From contig NZ_CP032155.1 of assembly GCF_008329905.1 (NCBI RefSeq), positions 4,836,001-4,900,000 of the forward strand: a stretch of DNA of 64,000 nucleotides. Reading direction: 5' to 3'. Origin of the DNA: Mycobacterium sp. ELW1. Lineage in GTDB: Bacteria; Actinomycetota; Actinomycetes; Mycobacteriales; Mycobacteriaceae. The notes under the pieces are model-generated. The model was not told the DNA's origin, made no database searches, and saw only the letters and a program-made list of their open reading frames with translations. The first letter of the stretch is position 1. Each line of letters starts with the position of its first letter. Position numbers and translations under genes: made by a program. This document shows positions 1-9,968 of this stretch, in pieces.

Positions 1-2
1 AC

Positions 3-242
3 CACGTGGCGGCGGTGGTGTTGTTCGGCAACGGCACCCGCAGCATCTTCGGCCCGGTGTCGGCGGCCAACAGTCCGGTCTACGGCCCCAAGACCATCGA
101 CCAGTGCAACGTGGACGACCCGATCTGCAATGGCATCGATCCGAGCACACTGGCCGACAACTGGAACTCACACCTGCAAGACGCGTACATCGGCTCTGGT
201 CTGGTTGACCAGGCCGCCCAATTCACCGCAGACAGGCTCTGA
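3..242 (+). CDS. Cutinase family protein, 3' fragment (5' end outside window)
   Basis: Only the last 79 codons are present; the frame is open to the window edge, so the start lies upstream. The visible part matches the C-terminal half of actinobacterial cutinase-like serine esterases: a VALFGNG-like strand, then a CNVDDPIC segment (disulfide pair around the catalytic Asp) and NWNSHL with the catalytic His. The nucleophile Ser region is off the window. Its C-terminus is closely similar to the next gene, only 3 nt downstream, so the two are tandem duplicates and probably co-transcribed. Such proteins are secreted esterases/lipases acting on lipids; the actual substrate cannot be read from the sequence. 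Confidence 0.9.
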   Translation, partial: HVAAVVLFGNGTRSIFGPVSAANSPVYGPKTIDQCNVDDPICNGIDPSTLADNWNSHLQDAYIGSGLVDQAAQFTADRL

Positions 243-245
243 CTC

Positions 246-929
246 ATGCGTATTCGGGGGACGTTGACCCGTGCGGTCACGGTGGTCGTCGCGGCCACGG
301 CGATGATGCTCGGCCCGACTCCACTGCCCGGCGGTGGCCTGGTGGCGGCACCGCAGGCTTCCGCTGCGGGCTGCCCCGACGTGGAGGTGATCTTCGCGCG
401 CGGTCGCCTCGAATCCCCCGGCGCGGGTGTCATCGGCAACGCGTTCGTCAGCGCGCTGCGCTCCCGCGTCCACCGCAACGTCGGCCTCTACGCGGTGAAG
501 TACCCCGCCGACAACCAGATCGACGTCGGCGCCAACGACATCAGCCAGCGCATCATCTACAACATCAACAATTGCCCGAATACGCGGTTGGTCCTCGGTG
601 GGTACTCGCTGGGCGCCGCGGCCACCGATATGGTTCTGGCACTTCCGATCACGATCATGGGCTTCAAAACTCTGCTTCCCCCGGACGCCGGAAGCCACAT
701 CGCGGCCGTCGCCTTGTTCGGCAACGGCACCCAATGGTTGGGCCCCATCACGAATTTCAGCCCCGAGTATCGGGACCGAACCATCGAGCTGTGCCACGGC
801 GACGACCCGATCTGCAATCCCGCCGACCCGGACACCTGGGAAGCCAACTGGCCCGACCACCTCGCCGCCGCCTACCAGAAGGCCGGAATGATCGATCAGG
901 CCGCCGATTTCGTGGCGGGCAAGCTCTAA
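246..929 (+). CDS. Secreted cutinase-like esterase
   Basis: 227 aa. Residues 1-40 form a signal peptide (basic start, hydrophobic core, cleavage near QASA/AGCPD). The mature part is a full cutinase fold: GGYSLGA carries the nucleophile Ser121, CHGDDPIC the catalytic Asp187 inside a Cys183-Cys190 pair, and WPDHL the catalytic His205; Cys43 and Cys110 are placed for the other family disulfide. The triad is intact, so an active secreted esterase is expected. It starts 3 nt after the preceding cutinase. M. tuberculosis has a similar pair (cut3/cut4, Rv3451/Rv3452) beside truA-rplQ, which supports the assignment by position. It ends tail to tail with truA, with a 4-nt overlap. Confidence 0.93.
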   Translation: MRIRGTLTRAVTVVVAATAMMLGPTPLPGGGLVAAPQASAAGCPDVEVIFARGRLESPGAGVIGNAFVSALRSRVHRNVGLYAVKYPADNQIDVGANDISQRIIYNINNCPNTRLVLGGYSLGAAATDMVLALPITIMGFKTLLPPDAGSHIAAVALFGNGTQWLGPITNFSPEYRDRTIELCHGDDPICNPADPDTWEANWPDHLAAAYQKAGMIDQAADFVAGKL

Positions 930-1807
930 GGCTTGTCCAGTGTCCGCAGGTCGCGGGTGATCGCGATGCGTGCGGCGAGCTCGTCATCCGGCGGGTAGTC
1001 CACCCCGGCGAGGGTCAGGCCCCGAGCCGGTGCTGCGGCGAAGTCACTGGAACGCGCCTGCGCCGTCAACAGCGTTGCGCACCACGATGGTTCGCGACGG
1101 CCCTGCCCCACCGCGAGAAGCGCACCGACCAGTGAGCGAACCATCGACCAGCAGAACGCATCGGCGGTGACGTAGGCCGTCACCGCATCGCCGTCGCGTA
1201 GCCAGTCCAGCCGCTGCAGGTCGCGGATGGTCGTCGCACCGGGCCGGTGGCGACAGAAGGCGGCAAAATCGTGCAATCCCACCAGATGCCGGGACGCCGA
1301 ATTCATGGCATCGACGTCCAACGGCTTCGACCAGGGTGTCACGTACCGCGCGTACTGCGGCTCGACACCGTAGGGCGCCAGCGACAGCCGGTACTCGTAG
1401 TGCCGACGCAAAGCGGAGAAGCGGGCATCGAATCCGGCTGGGGCGCGGGTGATGTCGCGCACCCTGACGTCCTGCGGCAGGAAGCGGGCCAACCGACGTA
1501 CCAGCGGCAGGAACTCAGGCTCGCCGGGCCGGGCATGGCGCGGATACGCGTGGGCCACAGCGTCGGCCGGGACGTCGAGGTGGGCTACCTGGCCGGTGGC
1601 GTGTACTCCGGTGTCGGTGCGGCCGGCCCCGAAGACCCGGACCGGCTCCCGGAAGACGGTGGAGAGAGCGTCCTCGAGGACACCCGCGACCGTGCGGTGG
1701 CCTTCCTGCGCCGCCCACCCGGTGAATTCGGTGCCGTCGTAGGCGATGTCGAGCCGCAGACGAACGAGCCCGCCACCGTTGCCGGTGACGGGCTCGTTCG
1801 TGCTCAC
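926..1807 (-). CDS. truA: tRNA pseudouridine(38-40) synthase TruA
   Basis: 293 aa from the GTG at 1807. TruA isomerises uridines 38-40 of the tRNA anticodon arm to pseudouridine in the cytoplasm. The sequence shows the N-terminal [14 protein letters not shown] strand and the catalytic motif [14 protein letters not shown], whose Asp is the nucleophile of the family. The frame stays open for another 107 codons upstream, but that part is an Arg/Pro-rich shadow of rplQ; the GTG lies 4 nt after the rplQ stop and directly precedes the conserved N-terminus, so it is the preferred start. It is the last gene of the alpha-operon block, as in other mycobacteria. Confidence 0.93.
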   Translation of the reverse strand: MSTNEPVTGNGGGLVRLRLDIAYDGTEFTGWAAQEGHRTVAGVLEDALSTVFREPVRVFGAGRTDTGVHATGQVAHLDVPADAVAHAYPRHARPGEPEFLPLVRRLARFLPQDVRVRDITRAPAGFDARFSALRRHYEYRLSLAPYGVEPQYARYVTPWSKPLDVDAMNSASRHLVGLHDFAAFCRHRPGATTIRDLQRLDWLRDGDAVTAYVTADAFCWSMVRSLVGALLAVGQGRREPSWCATLLTAQARSSDFAAAPARGLTLAGVDYPPDDELAARIAITRDLRTLDKP

Positions 1808-1811
1808 GGCG

Positions 1812-2399
1812 TCAGGACTTGTCAGCGTCCGAATCCTCGGCGGATTCTTCGGCCTTCTCGTCGGCCTTATCCTCGGCGACCTCATCGGCAGCCTCGGCGG
1901 TCTGCGCATCGGCGATGCCGGCATCCTCGGCTTCGACGGCTTCGATCGGCTCCTCAGCGGGGGCCTCGTCGGCAGCAGCCGCGACCGGCGCAGCCTTGGC
2001 GGCCGAGCTCTTACGAGCCCGGTTGGCCTCCGAGGTGACCGTCTTCTCCCGCACCAGTTCGATGACCGCCATCGGGGCGTTGTCGCCCTTGCGCGGCTCA
2101 ACCTTGATGATGCGGGTGTAGCCACCATTGCGATCGGCGAAGAACGGCGCGATCTCGGCGAACAGAGCGTGCACGACGTCCTTGTCGCGGATCTTCTTCA
2201 TCACCTCACGCCGGTTGTGCAGCGCACCCTTCTTGGCATGGGTGATGAGCTTCTCCGCGTAGGGCCGCAACGCACGCGCCTTGGGCTCGGTGGTCTTGAT
2301 CCGGCCGTGCTCGAAGAGCGAGGTGGCCAGGTTGGCCAGAATCGCCTTCTGGTGCGAGGACGACCCGCCGAGGCGAGGACCCTTGGTGGGCTTGGGCAT
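1812..2399 (-). CDS. rplQ: 50S ribosomal protein L17
   Basis: 195 aa. L17 lies near the exit tunnel of the large subunit. It begins [19 protein letters not shown], the typical L17 N-terminus, and the conserved core runs to about residue 120 ([19 protein letters not shown]). The remaining 70 or so residues are an Ala/Glu/Asp-rich low-complexity tail, as in other mycobacterial L17 proteins and absent from the short E. coli form. It sits between rpoA and truA on the same strand and is presumably co-transcribed with both. Confidence 0.97.
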   Translation of the reverse strand: MPKPTKGPRLGGSSSHQKAILANLATSLFEHGRIKTTEPKARALRPYAEKLITHAKKGALHNRREVMKKIRDKDVVHALFAEIAPFFADRNGGYTRIIKVEPRKGDNAPMAVIELVREKTVTSEANRARKSSAAKAAPVAAAADEAPAEEPIEAVEAEDAGIADAQTAEAADEVAEDKADEKAEESAEDSDADKS

Positions 2400-2473
2400 T
2401 GCGACTTCTCCTAAATGGGGCCGGTCCCCGTATCAGGTAGGACCGGGACGGTTCTCTTGCGAGGTTGGGCGGG

Positions 2474-3604
<1,131 letters not shown>

Positions 3605-3607
3605 TCA

Positions 3608-4213
3608 TTACTTCGAGTAGAACTCGACGATCAGCTGCTCGGCGAGCGGAACCTGGATCTGCTCACGAGTGGGCAACTGGTGGACGAGGATCCGCTGACG
3701 CTCGCCCACGACCTGCAGCCAGGACGGGATCGGGCGGTCGCCCGCGGCCTGACGAGCAGCCTCGAACGGGAACGTGTTGATCGACTTGTCCTTGATGTCG
3801 ATGATGTCGTACTGCGACACCCGGTAGCTCGGGATGTTCACCTTGACACCATTGACGGTGAAGTGGCCGTGGCTGACCAGCTGGCGAGCCATCCGGCGGG
3901 TACGCGCCAGGCCGGCGCGGTACACGACGTTGTCCAGCCGGGTCTCCAGGATCTGGAGCAGGTTCTCACCGGTCTTGCCGGTGGACCGGTTGGCCTCTTC
4001 GTAGTACTTGCGGAACTGCTTCTCCATCACGCCGTAGGTGAAGCGAGCCTTCTGCTTCTCCTGCAGCTGCTGACGGTATTCGCTCTCCTTGATCCGCGCG
4101 CGGCCGTGCTGGCCGGGCGGGTAGGGGCGCTTCTCGAACGACTGATCTCCACCGACCAGGTCGACGCCGAGGCGGCGCGACTTGCGGGTAGCGGGTCCGG
4201 TATAACGAGCCAT
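3608..4213 (-). CDS. rpsD: 30S ribosomal protein S4
   Basis: 201 aa, full length. S4 is a primary 16S rRNA binding protein of the 30S body. It begins MARYTGPATRKSRRLGVDLV, and the S4 RNA-binding domain covers about residues 92-155 (LDNVVYRAGLARTRRMARQL, VSHGHFTVNGVKVNIPSYRV). This is the zinc-free form: the N-terminal Cys cluster of some S4 paralogues is absent. In E. coli S4 represses its own operon by binding the rpsM leader; whether it does so here is unknown, but see the hairpins at 5070-5103. Confidence 0.98.
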   Translation of the reverse strand: MARYTGPATRKSRRLGVDLVGGDQSFEKRPYPPGQHGRARIKESEYRQQLQEKQKARFTYGVMEKQFRKYYEEANRSTGKTGENLLQILETRLDNVVYRAGLARTRRMARQLVSHGHFTVNGVKVNIPSYRVSQYDIIDIKDKSINTFPFEAARQAAGDRPIPSWLQVVGERQRILVHQLPTREQIQVPLAEQLIVEFYSK

Positions 4214-4228
4214 TTTTCTTTATCCTCC

Positions 4229-4642
4229 CTAGACCCGGCGCCGCTTGGGCGGACGGCAACCGTTGTGCGGCTGCGGAGTGACGTCGGAGATGGCGCCGAC
4301 CTCAAGACCGGCGGCCTGCAGCGAGCGGATCGCTGTTTCGCGGCCCGAACCCGGGCCCTTCACGAACACGTCGACCTTCTTCACGCCGTGCTCCTGCGCC
4401 TTGCGGGCAGCGTTCTCGGCGGCGAGCTGCGCGGCGAACGGAGTCGACTTACGCGACCCCTTGAAGCCGACGTGACCCGACGAAGCCCAGGCGATGACGT
4501 TGCCCTGGGGATCGGTGATCGAGACGATCGTGTTGTTGAACGTGCTCTTGATGTGAGCGGCGCCGTGCGGGATGTTCTTCTTTTCCCTGCGACGGGTCTT
4601 CTGACCCTTCTTGGCGGCGGTGCCCTTCTTTGCCTGTGCCAT
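4229..4642 (-). CDS. rpsK: 30S ribosomal protein S11
   Basis: 137 aa. S11 sits on the 30S platform next to the E site. The N-terminus is a Lys/Arg-rich arm; the core carries [20 protein letters not shown] and the family signature [20 protein letters not shown], and the C-terminus is the typical [13 protein letters not shown]. Spacing is 6 nt to rpsM and 15 nt to rpsD, consistent with one transcript. Confidence 0.98.
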   Translation of the reverse strand: MAQAKKGTAAKKGQKTRRREKKNIPHGAAHIKSTFNNTIVSITDPQGNVIAWASSGHVGFKGSRKSTPFAAQLAAENAARKAQEHGVKKVDVFVKGPGSGRETAIRSLQAAGLEVGAISDVTPQPHNGCRPPKRRRV

Positions 4643-4648
4643 CCGGGG

Positions 4649-5023
4649 TTACCTGGCCTTCTTCTTGCCGGCGATGGTGCGCTTGGGGCCCTTGCGGGTA
4701 CGCGCATTGGTCTTGGTTCGCTGGCCACGCACCGGCAGGCCACGGCGGTGCCGCAGACCCTGGTAGCAGCCGATCTCGATCTTGCGGCGAATGTCGGCCT
4801 GAACCTCGCGGCGCAGGTCACCCTCGACCTTGAGGTTGCCTTCGATGTAGTCGCGCAGCTGGGTCACCTGATCATCGGTGAGGTCCTTGGTGCGCAGGTC
4901 CCGGTCGATGCCGGTGCCGGCCAGGATTTCCTGGCTACGGGTACGGCCGATGCCGTAGATATAGGTCAGCGCGATCTCCATGCGCTTGTCGCGCGGGAGA
5001 TCAACGCCCATGAGACGTGCCAT
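4649..5023 (-). CDS. rpsM: 30S ribosomal protein S13
   Basis: 124 aa. S13 contacts the P-site tRNA and the large subunit (bridge B1). It begins [20 protein letters not shown], has the helix-two-turn-helix [20 protein letters not shown] and the C-terminal signature [20 protein letters not shown] with a basic tail. It is preceded by a 181-nt gap to rpmJ that contains two tandem hairpins, so the rpsM-rpsK-rpsD-rpoA-rplQ block may have its own promoter or leader control. Confidence 0.98.
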   Translation of the reverse strand: MARLMGVDLPRDKRMEIALTYIYGIGRTRSQEILAGTGIDRDLRTKDLTDDQVTQLRDYIEGNLKVEGDLRREVQADIRRKIEIGCYQGLRHRRGLPVRGQRTKTNARTRKGPKRTIAGKKKAR

Positions 5024-5069
5024 CAGGCAGTGATTCCTTCTCTATGCGGAGGTCTGATCCCAGTCCGTT

Positions 5070-5103
5070 CCCCGTCTGTCGGGGTCCGGCCTCCGTGCCG
5101 GAC
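5070..5103 (-). promoter_or_regulatory. Two adjacent hairpins in the rpsM 5' leader
   Basis: In the 181-nt rpmJ-rpsM gap the minus strand holds two perfect inverted repeats that abut: a 6-bp stem GTCCGG/CCGGAC with an 8-nt loop (5084-5103) and a 5-bp stem CCCCG/CGGGG with a 5-nt loop (5070-5084). They share base 5084, so they may be alternative rather than simultaneous. No U-run follows either, so they do not look like simple intrinsic terminators. They end about 47 nt before the rpsM start. A role in ribosomal-protein feedback is an inference by analogy with the E. coli alpha operon. Confidence 0.4.
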
Positions 5104-5204
5104 GTGGATGAGAGCGCTGATTCGTCTTTGTGGCGCTGACGCGCCGGGCTCTCAGTGGTACTGGGAGGTCTGCATTCAGTTGTGGGTAGTGCTCGCGCCG
5201 GGTG

Positions 5205-5318
5205 TTAGCCCTGCCGCTGCTTGTGGCGCGGATCAGAGCAGATCACCATGACCCGCCCGTGCCGGCGGATCACCCTGCACTTGTCGCAGATCGGCTTGAC
5301 GCTCGGGTTCACCTTCAC
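5205..5318 (-). CDS. rpmJ: 50S ribosomal protein L36
   Basis: 37 aa from a GTG at 5318; the smallest ribosomal protein. It starts [20 protein letters not shown] and ends [12 protein letters not shown]. The four zinc ligands of the C+ form are present (CDKC, then Cys and His in ICSDPRH), so this is the zinc-binding version rather than the Cys-free replacement that mycobacteria induce in zinc starvation. It lies between infA (63 nt upstream) and rpsM, its usual position. Confidence 0.96.
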
Positions 5319-5381
5319 GGCTGTTCGATCCTTCTAGTTCTCGTCGTTGTCTTGAATGCTGGCGATCGGGTCGGTGGGGGC

Positions 5382-5603
5382 TTACTTGTACCGGTACACA
5401 ATGCGCCCGCGGGTCAGGTCGTAGGGAGACAACTCCACCACCACCCGGTCCTCGGGAAGGATGCGGATGTAGTGCTGCCGCATCTTGCCGCTGATGTGAG
5501 CGAGTACCTTGTGTCCGTTCTCCAGCTCAATGCGAAACATCGCGTTGGGCAGGGGCTCGACCACGCGGCCCTCGACCTCGATGGCACCGTCTTTCTTGGC
5601 CAT
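5382..5603 (-). CDS. infA: Translation initiation factor IF-1
   Basis: 73 aa starting at ATG 5603 with [20 protein letters not shown], the exact family N-terminus; the open frame continues 35 codons further upstream but without IF-1 homology. IF-1 blocks the ribosomal A site during initiation. It is a single S1-like OB fold, with [20 protein letters not shown] and the C-terminal [16 protein letters not shown]. It is the first gene of the minus-strand block and faces the divergent response-regulator gene across 264-285 nt. Confidence 0.97.
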   Translation of the reverse strand: MAKKDGAIEVEGRVVEPLPNAMFRIELENGHKVLAHISGKMRQHYIRILPEDRVVVELSPYDLTRGRIVYRYK

Positions 5604-5673
5604 GTCCTCTTCGATCCTGCTTTCTCGGTTTGGGGCAGCCTTCGCCCCGACTGCAAAACGTGAGCCGGGAGCA

Positions 5674-5691
5674 GGAAATTCCAGGATTTCC
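5674..5691. repeat. Inverted repeat in the infA upstream region
   Basis: A perfect 6-bp inverted repeat, GGAAAT and ATTTCC with a 6-nt spacer, 71-88 nt upstream of the infA start. It could form a hairpin in an infA leader or be a protein-binding palindrome. The rest of the 5604-5867 divergent region shows no promoter I would defend. Confidence 0.3.
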
Positions 5692-5888
5692 TCAGACAGG
5701 GCACGCAAGAAGTCGGCGCGGAATCCGCACCGTTGGTCAACGATACCCGTTTCGGCGCGCTACTCCAAAACGCGCTGCAGCCGTGCTGACCTCAGGTTCA
5801 TCTGCGGGCGAACACGATGCGGGAGGAACTGCGGGCCCGCCAAGCCCACCCTAATAAGCACTGGACAATGAGCGCATACTTGACGGTG

Positions 5889-7589
5889 ATGACTGGACCC
5901 GCCCCCCAGCCCCGCAAACCCGTGATTCTCACCGTGGACGACGACCCCGCCGTCTCGCGTGCCGTGGCACGCGACCTCCGCCGCCACTACGGCGAGCGGT
6001 ATAGGATCGTCCGCGCCGAATCCGGGCTCGACGCGCTGGAAACGATCAACGAACTGAAGCTGCGCGGCGAAACCGTCGCGGTGTTCGTCGCCGACTACCG
6101 GATGCCACAGATGAGCGGCATCCAGTTCCTCGAAGAGGCGATGGACGTCTACCCGATGGCCCGCCGCGTTCTGCTGACGGCGTACGCCGACACCCATGCC
6201 GCGATCGACGCGATCAACGTCGTCGACCTCGACCACTACCTGCTCAAGCCGTGGGATCCGCCGGAGGAAAAGCTCTACCCGGTGATCGACGCGCTGCTGG
6301 AGGCCTGGCACGCCACCGGCGACCGGGCCATCCCGCACACCAAGGTGATCGGGCACCGTTGGAGCGAACGCTCGTGGGAGGTGCGCCAGTTCCTGGCTCG
6401 CAACCTGCATTCGTTCCGGGCGTTCAACGCCGACGAGCCCAAGGGCAAGCAGCTGCTGGACGCCGGCGGCCTCGACGAGTTCCAGCTGCCGGTGGTGATC
6501 AGCGAACAGGGTCAGATCCTGGTCGACCCGACCGACGCCGAGCTGGCCGCGATGCTGGGACTGTCGACCAGCCCGTCGCTGGAGATGTACGACCTGGCGG
6601 TCATCGGCGGCGGCCCGGCCGGGCTGGCGGCGGCGGTCTACGGCGCCTCCGAAGGGCTCAAGACCGTGCTCATCGAGGAGACCACCACCGGCGGCCAGGC
6701 GGGCCGCAGCTCCCGGATCGAGAACTACCTCGGCTTCCCCACCGGCGTCTCCGGCGCCGAACTCACCACGTCGGCCCGCAGGCAGGCGGAGCGCTTCGGC
6801 GCCGAGGTGATCACCACCCGCAAGGCGATCAAGCTCTCTGCCGGTGAAGCGGGGACCGCGCGCACCATCGAGTTCGAGGACGGCAGCACCATCGCGGCCC
6901 GCGCTGTCATCCTGGCCACGGGTGTGGCCTACCGCCAGCTGCAGGTCACCGGCTGTTGGGACAACCCCGACGATCCCGCGTGCAACTACGTCGGGCGCGG
7001 CGTCTACTACGGCGCCTCGGTGTCCGACGCCTCAGAGTGCAAGGGCGAGGACGTCTACATCGTGGGCGGCGCCAACTCGGCAGGACAGGCGGCGATGTAC
7101 ATGTCCCGCGAGGCGCGCTCGGTCACCATGCTGGTGCGCGGACCCTCGCTCGAGGCATCGATGTCGCACTACCTGATCCAGCAGATCGAGAAGAACCCGA
7201 CGATCACGGTGCGCACCTGCACCGAAGTGGTGGACACCCTCGGCGAGGACGACCACCTGACCGGCCTGATCCTGGAGAACCGGCAGACCGGCCAGCGCGA
7301 AACCGTCGAAGCAAGCCGGATGTGCTGCTTCATCGGCGCCGAGCCCCGCACCGACTGGCTCAAAGAGGTCGTCGCCGTCGACGACCACGGTTTCGTACTC
7401 GCCGGACCCGACCTGCTGAACGTGGCCGGGTGGACTTTGGACCGTCCGCCGCACCATCTGGAAACAAGTGTGCCCGGTGTGTTTGTTGCAGGAGACGTGC
7501 GCTCCGAGTCCGCAAAACGGGTGGCGGCCGCCGTCGGCGAAGGGTCGATGGCGGTGATGCTGGTGCACCGGTATTTGGCGGAGGCCTAG
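5889..7589 (+). CDS. Response regulator fused to thioredoxin-reductase-like FAD oxidoreductase (redox Cys absent)
   Basis: 566 aa from ATG 5889; ATG 5868 in frame is equally possible and neither has a clear ribosome site. Residues 11-130 are a receiver domain with DDD at 17-19, phospho-acceptor Asp69 (VADYRMP), Thr97 and Lys120 (LLKPW). Residues about 152-226 resemble the glutaredoxin-like fold often attached to such proteins, but WSERSW replaces a CxxC. From 235 on is a thioredoxin-reductase-type flavoprotein: FAD motif GGGPAG (240-245), TTGGQAG, NAD(P)H motif GGANSAGQ (393-400), and a final GVFVAGD FAD motif. Where thioredoxin reductase has CATC this protein has GASV (375-378), so disulfide reduction is not expected. 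No DNA-binding output domain. The partner kinase starts 15 nt downstream. Confidence 0.9.
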   Translation: MTGPAPQPRKPVILTVDDDPAVSRAVARDLRRHYGERYRIVRAESGLDALETINELKLRGETVAVFVADYRMPQMSGIQFLEEAMDVYPMARRVLLTAYADTHAAIDAINVVDLDHYLLKPWDPPEEKLYPVIDALLEAWHATGDRAIPHTKVIGHRWSERSWEVRQFLARNLHSFRAFNADEPKGKQLLDAGGLDEFQLPVVISEQGQILVDPTDAELAAMLGLSTSPSLEMYDLAVIGGGPAGLAAAVYGASEGLKTVLIEETTTGGQAGRSSRIENYLGFPTGVSGAELTTSARRQAERFGAEVITTRKAIKLSAGEAGTARTIEFEDGSTIAARAVILATGVAYRQLQVTGCWDNPDDPACNYVGRGVYYGASVSDASECKGEDVYIVGGANSAGQAAMYMSREARSVTMLVRGPSLEASMSHYLIQQIEKNPTITVRTCTEVVDTLGEDDHLTGLILENRQTGQRETVEASRMCCFIGAEPRTDWLKEVVAVDDHGFVLAGPDLLNVAGWTLDRPPHHLETSVPGVFVAGDVRSESAKRVAAAVGEGSMAVMLVHRYLAEA

Positions 7590-7604
7590 AAAGGGCGTAG
7601 CGAC

Positions 7605-9089
7605 ATGGGCCAGAACTGCATGCCCGACGAGCTCAGGACGCTGTTCCTGTTCGAGAAGCTGTCCACCGAACAGCTCCAGACGTTGTGCGACAACGGGCAT
7701 ATCGCGACCTTCGAAGCCGGCCCGGTGGTCGTCGAGGGTGAACCGGCCACCTGCTTCTATGTCCTGCTCGACGGCGAGTTGGTGATGTCGAAACGGTCCG
7801 GCGGTGTGGACGTCGAGACCACCCGCACCTCGCAGCGCGGCGTGTACTGCGGGGCGTGGTCGGCCTACATCCCCAACGAGGAGCAGGTCTACCAGGCCTC
7901 GGTTCGCGTCACGAAGCCGTCGCGGTTCTTCGTGCTCGACGCCGAAGCCTTCGCGCAGTTCATGAAGTCGGAGTTCCCGATGGCCGTGCATCTGCTCGAG
8001 GGCCATATGGTCGGCGGCCGGCGACAGAGCCAGATCCTCGGCCAGCGGCAGAAGCTGCTGGCGCTGGGCACCATCACGGCCGGATTGACCCACCAGCTGA
8101 ACAACCCGGCGGCAGCCACCGCGCGCGCCGTGGCCGACCTCCGTGAAGGCGTCGGCAAGATGCGCTACAAGCTGTCGATGCTGGCCGACGGCCAATTCAG
8201 TCCGGAGGCGCTGCGGGTGCTGGTCCGAATCCAGGACGAGGTCGCCGAACAGGTCGCCAAGTCCAAGGTTCAGGAACTGTCCGCGCTCGAGACCTCCGAT
8301 CGTGAAGACCAGGTCGGCGATTGGCTCGAGGAACACGGCATCGCCAGTGCGTGGGATTACGCCCCCACGTTCGTCGAAGCCGGCCTGGACGTCGACTGGC
8401 TCGAACGCATCGAAGCCTCGATCGACTCGGTGGACTGCTCGGCGACGCTGCAGAGCGCGATCGGCTGGCTGAAGTACACCATCGACACCGAGCTGCGGAT
8501 GAACGAGATCGCCGATGCCAGCGAGCGCATCTCGGGTCTACTTGCCGGGGCCAAGAAGTACTCCCAGATGGACCGGGCCGAATACCAGGTCGCCAACGTC
8601 CACGAGCTGCTGCACAGCACGCTCAAGACGCTCTTCGGCGACAAGGTCGGTGCCGACAAACCCATCAAACTGGTCAAGGAATGGGACAAGTCGATTCCCG
8701 AAATCGCTTGTTACCCAGGTGGTTTGAATGAGGTATGGGACGTCATCATCAACAACGCCATCCAGGCGATGAAGGGCCGTGGCACCCTGACGATCCGGAC
8801 CGCCCGCCAGGGCGACGACCGGATCCGGGTGGAGATCTGTGACGACGGCCCGGGTATCCCGGAAGAGATCATCGACCGGATCTTCACCGCGTTTTTCACC
8901 ACCAAGCCGTTCGGTGAGGGCGACGGCCTCGGCCTGGATCTGGCCCGCCGGATCATCGTCGAGAAGCATCAGGGCGATATCCGGGTCGAATCCGAACCGG
9001 GCAACACCCGCTTCATCATCCTGCTGCCGCTGGTGGCATCCGCGCCCGTCGCGGTAACTCCGGGTGAACTTTCCGCCGCAGCGGAATAG
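7605..9089 (+). CDS. Cyclic-nucleotide-binding-domain sensor histidine kinase (cytosolic)
   Basis: 494 aa, no membrane segments. Residues about 10-125 form a cNMP-binding beta-roll (FEAGPVVVEGEPATCFYVLL, DGELVM), though the phosphate-binding cassette is degenerate, so nucleotide binding is not assured. A dimerisation/phosphoacceptor helix follows with the H-box AGLTHQLNNP (His163), an unusually long linker of about 200 residues, and a HATPase domain with N-box NEVWDVIINNAIQAM, G1 DDGPGIP and G2 GDGLGLDLA. It is 15 nt downstream of the response-regulator/flavoprotein with a purine-rich AAAGGG ribosome site, so the two should form one two-component pair. The signal may be intracellular (cNMP or redox); that is inference. 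Confidence 0.9.
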   Translation: MGQNCMPDELRTLFLFEKLSTEQLQTLCDNGHIATFEAGPVVVEGEPATCFYVLLDGELVMSKRSGGVDVETTRTSQRGVYCGAWSAYIPNEEQVYQASVRVTKPSRFFVLDAEAFAQFMKSEFPMAVHLLEGHMVGGRRQSQILGQRQKLLALGTITAGLTHQLNNPAAATARAVADLREGVGKMRYKLSMLADGQFSPEALRVLVRIQDEVAEQVAKSKVQELSALETSDREDQVGDWLEEHGIASAWDYAPTFVEAGLDVDWLERIEASIDSVDCSATLQSAIGWLKYTIDTELRMNEIADASERISGLLAGAKKYSQMDRAEYQVANVHELLHSTLKTLFGDKVGADKPIKLVKEWDKSIPEIACYPGGLNEVWDVIINNAIQAMKGRGTLTIRTARQGDDRIRVEICDDGPGIPEEIIDRIFTAFFTTKPFGEGDGLGLDLARRIIVEKHQGDIRVESEPGNTRFIILLPLVASAPVAVTPGELSAAAE

Positions 9090-9118
9090 CTCACACTCGG
9101 GCCCGGGTTGTAGCCGGC

Positions 9119-9952
9119 ATGAGTGCCAAGCCCGACCTCGGTAGGTTCGCGTCCTTCGGCATGGGGATCACTCCCGACGATGCCTCGGCAATCGAAGCGC
9201 TCGGCTACGGCGCGGTGTGGGTGGCGGGTTCGCCGCCCGCGGAGCTCGACTGGGTGGACCGAACCCTGGACGAGACCCGCACGCTGAAACTGGCCACCGG
9301 CATCGTCAACATCTGGACCGCCAAGCCCGAGGCGGTCGCCGCCTCGTTCCATCGCATCGAGAACGCGCACCCGGGCCGCTTCCTGCTGGGCCTCGGTGTC
9401 GGCCATCCCGAGGCGGACGCCGAGTTCACCAAACCGATCACCGCACTCAACGCCTACCTCGACGTGTTGGACGAACACGGCGTCCCTCGGGAGCGGCGCG
9501 CTCTGGCCGCGCTCGGTCCACAGGTCCTGAAACTGTCGGCACGGCGCAGCGCCGGCGCCCACCCTGTCCTCGTCACCCCCGAGCACACCGCCCAAGCACG
9601 CGAACTGATCGGTCCCGACGCGTTCCTGGCGCCCGCGGTACCCGTCGTCCCGACCACCGACGTCGAGCATGCCCGGGCCGTCGGCCGCAAGACCCTGGAG
9701 CTTTACCTCGGGCTGAGCAATTACCTCAACAACTGGAAGCGGCTGGGGTTCACTGATGACGACATCACCCGCCCCGGCAGCGACCGGCTCGTGGACTCCC
9801 TGATCGTCTACGGCACCCCCGAGACGATCGCGTCCCGACTCGGCGAGCACCTCGAGGCCGGCGCCGACCACGTGCCGATCCAGCTGCTGACCTCGCCGGA
9901 CAAGGTCGTCCCCACCCTGGCCGATCTCGCCGGCCCGCTCGGGCTGAGCTGA
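9119..9952 (+). CDS. LLM-class (probable F420-dependent) oxidoreductase, copy 1
   Basis: 277 aa. A luciferase-like TIM-barrel oxidoreductase; the subgroup with YGAVWVAGSPPAELDWV and TGIVNIWTA in the N-terminal half is, in mycobacteria, predicted to use coenzyme F420. First of three tandem paralogues. The strands EALGYGAVWVAG, LATGIVNIWT, HPGRFLLGLGVGHPE and the C-terminal ADHVPIQLL are shared with the next two genes. M. tuberculosis has one gene of this type (Rv3463) between infA and rmlB, so the position is conserved and the number is not. Substrate unknown. Confidence 0.88.
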   Translation: MSAKPDLGRFASFGMGITPDDASAIEALGYGAVWVAGSPPAELDWVDRTLDETRTLKLATGIVNIWTAKPEAVAASFHRIENAHPGRFLLGLGVGHPEADAEFTKPITALNAYLDVLDEHGVPRERRALAALGPQVLKLSARRSAGAHPVLVTPEHTAQARELIGPDAFLAPAVPVVPTTDVEHARAVGRKTLELYLGLSNYLNNWKRLGFTDDDITRPGSDRLVDSLIVYGTPETIASRLGEHLEAGADHVPIQLLTSPDKVVPTLADLAGPLGLS

Positions 9953-9968
9953 GCGAAAGGAAAGATCG

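Noticed and set aside
1808..2128. N-terminal extension of truA over rplQ
   Set aside because: The extra 107 codons are Arg/Pro-rich and overlap rplQ in another frame; the conserved TruA N-terminus begins right after GTG 1807.
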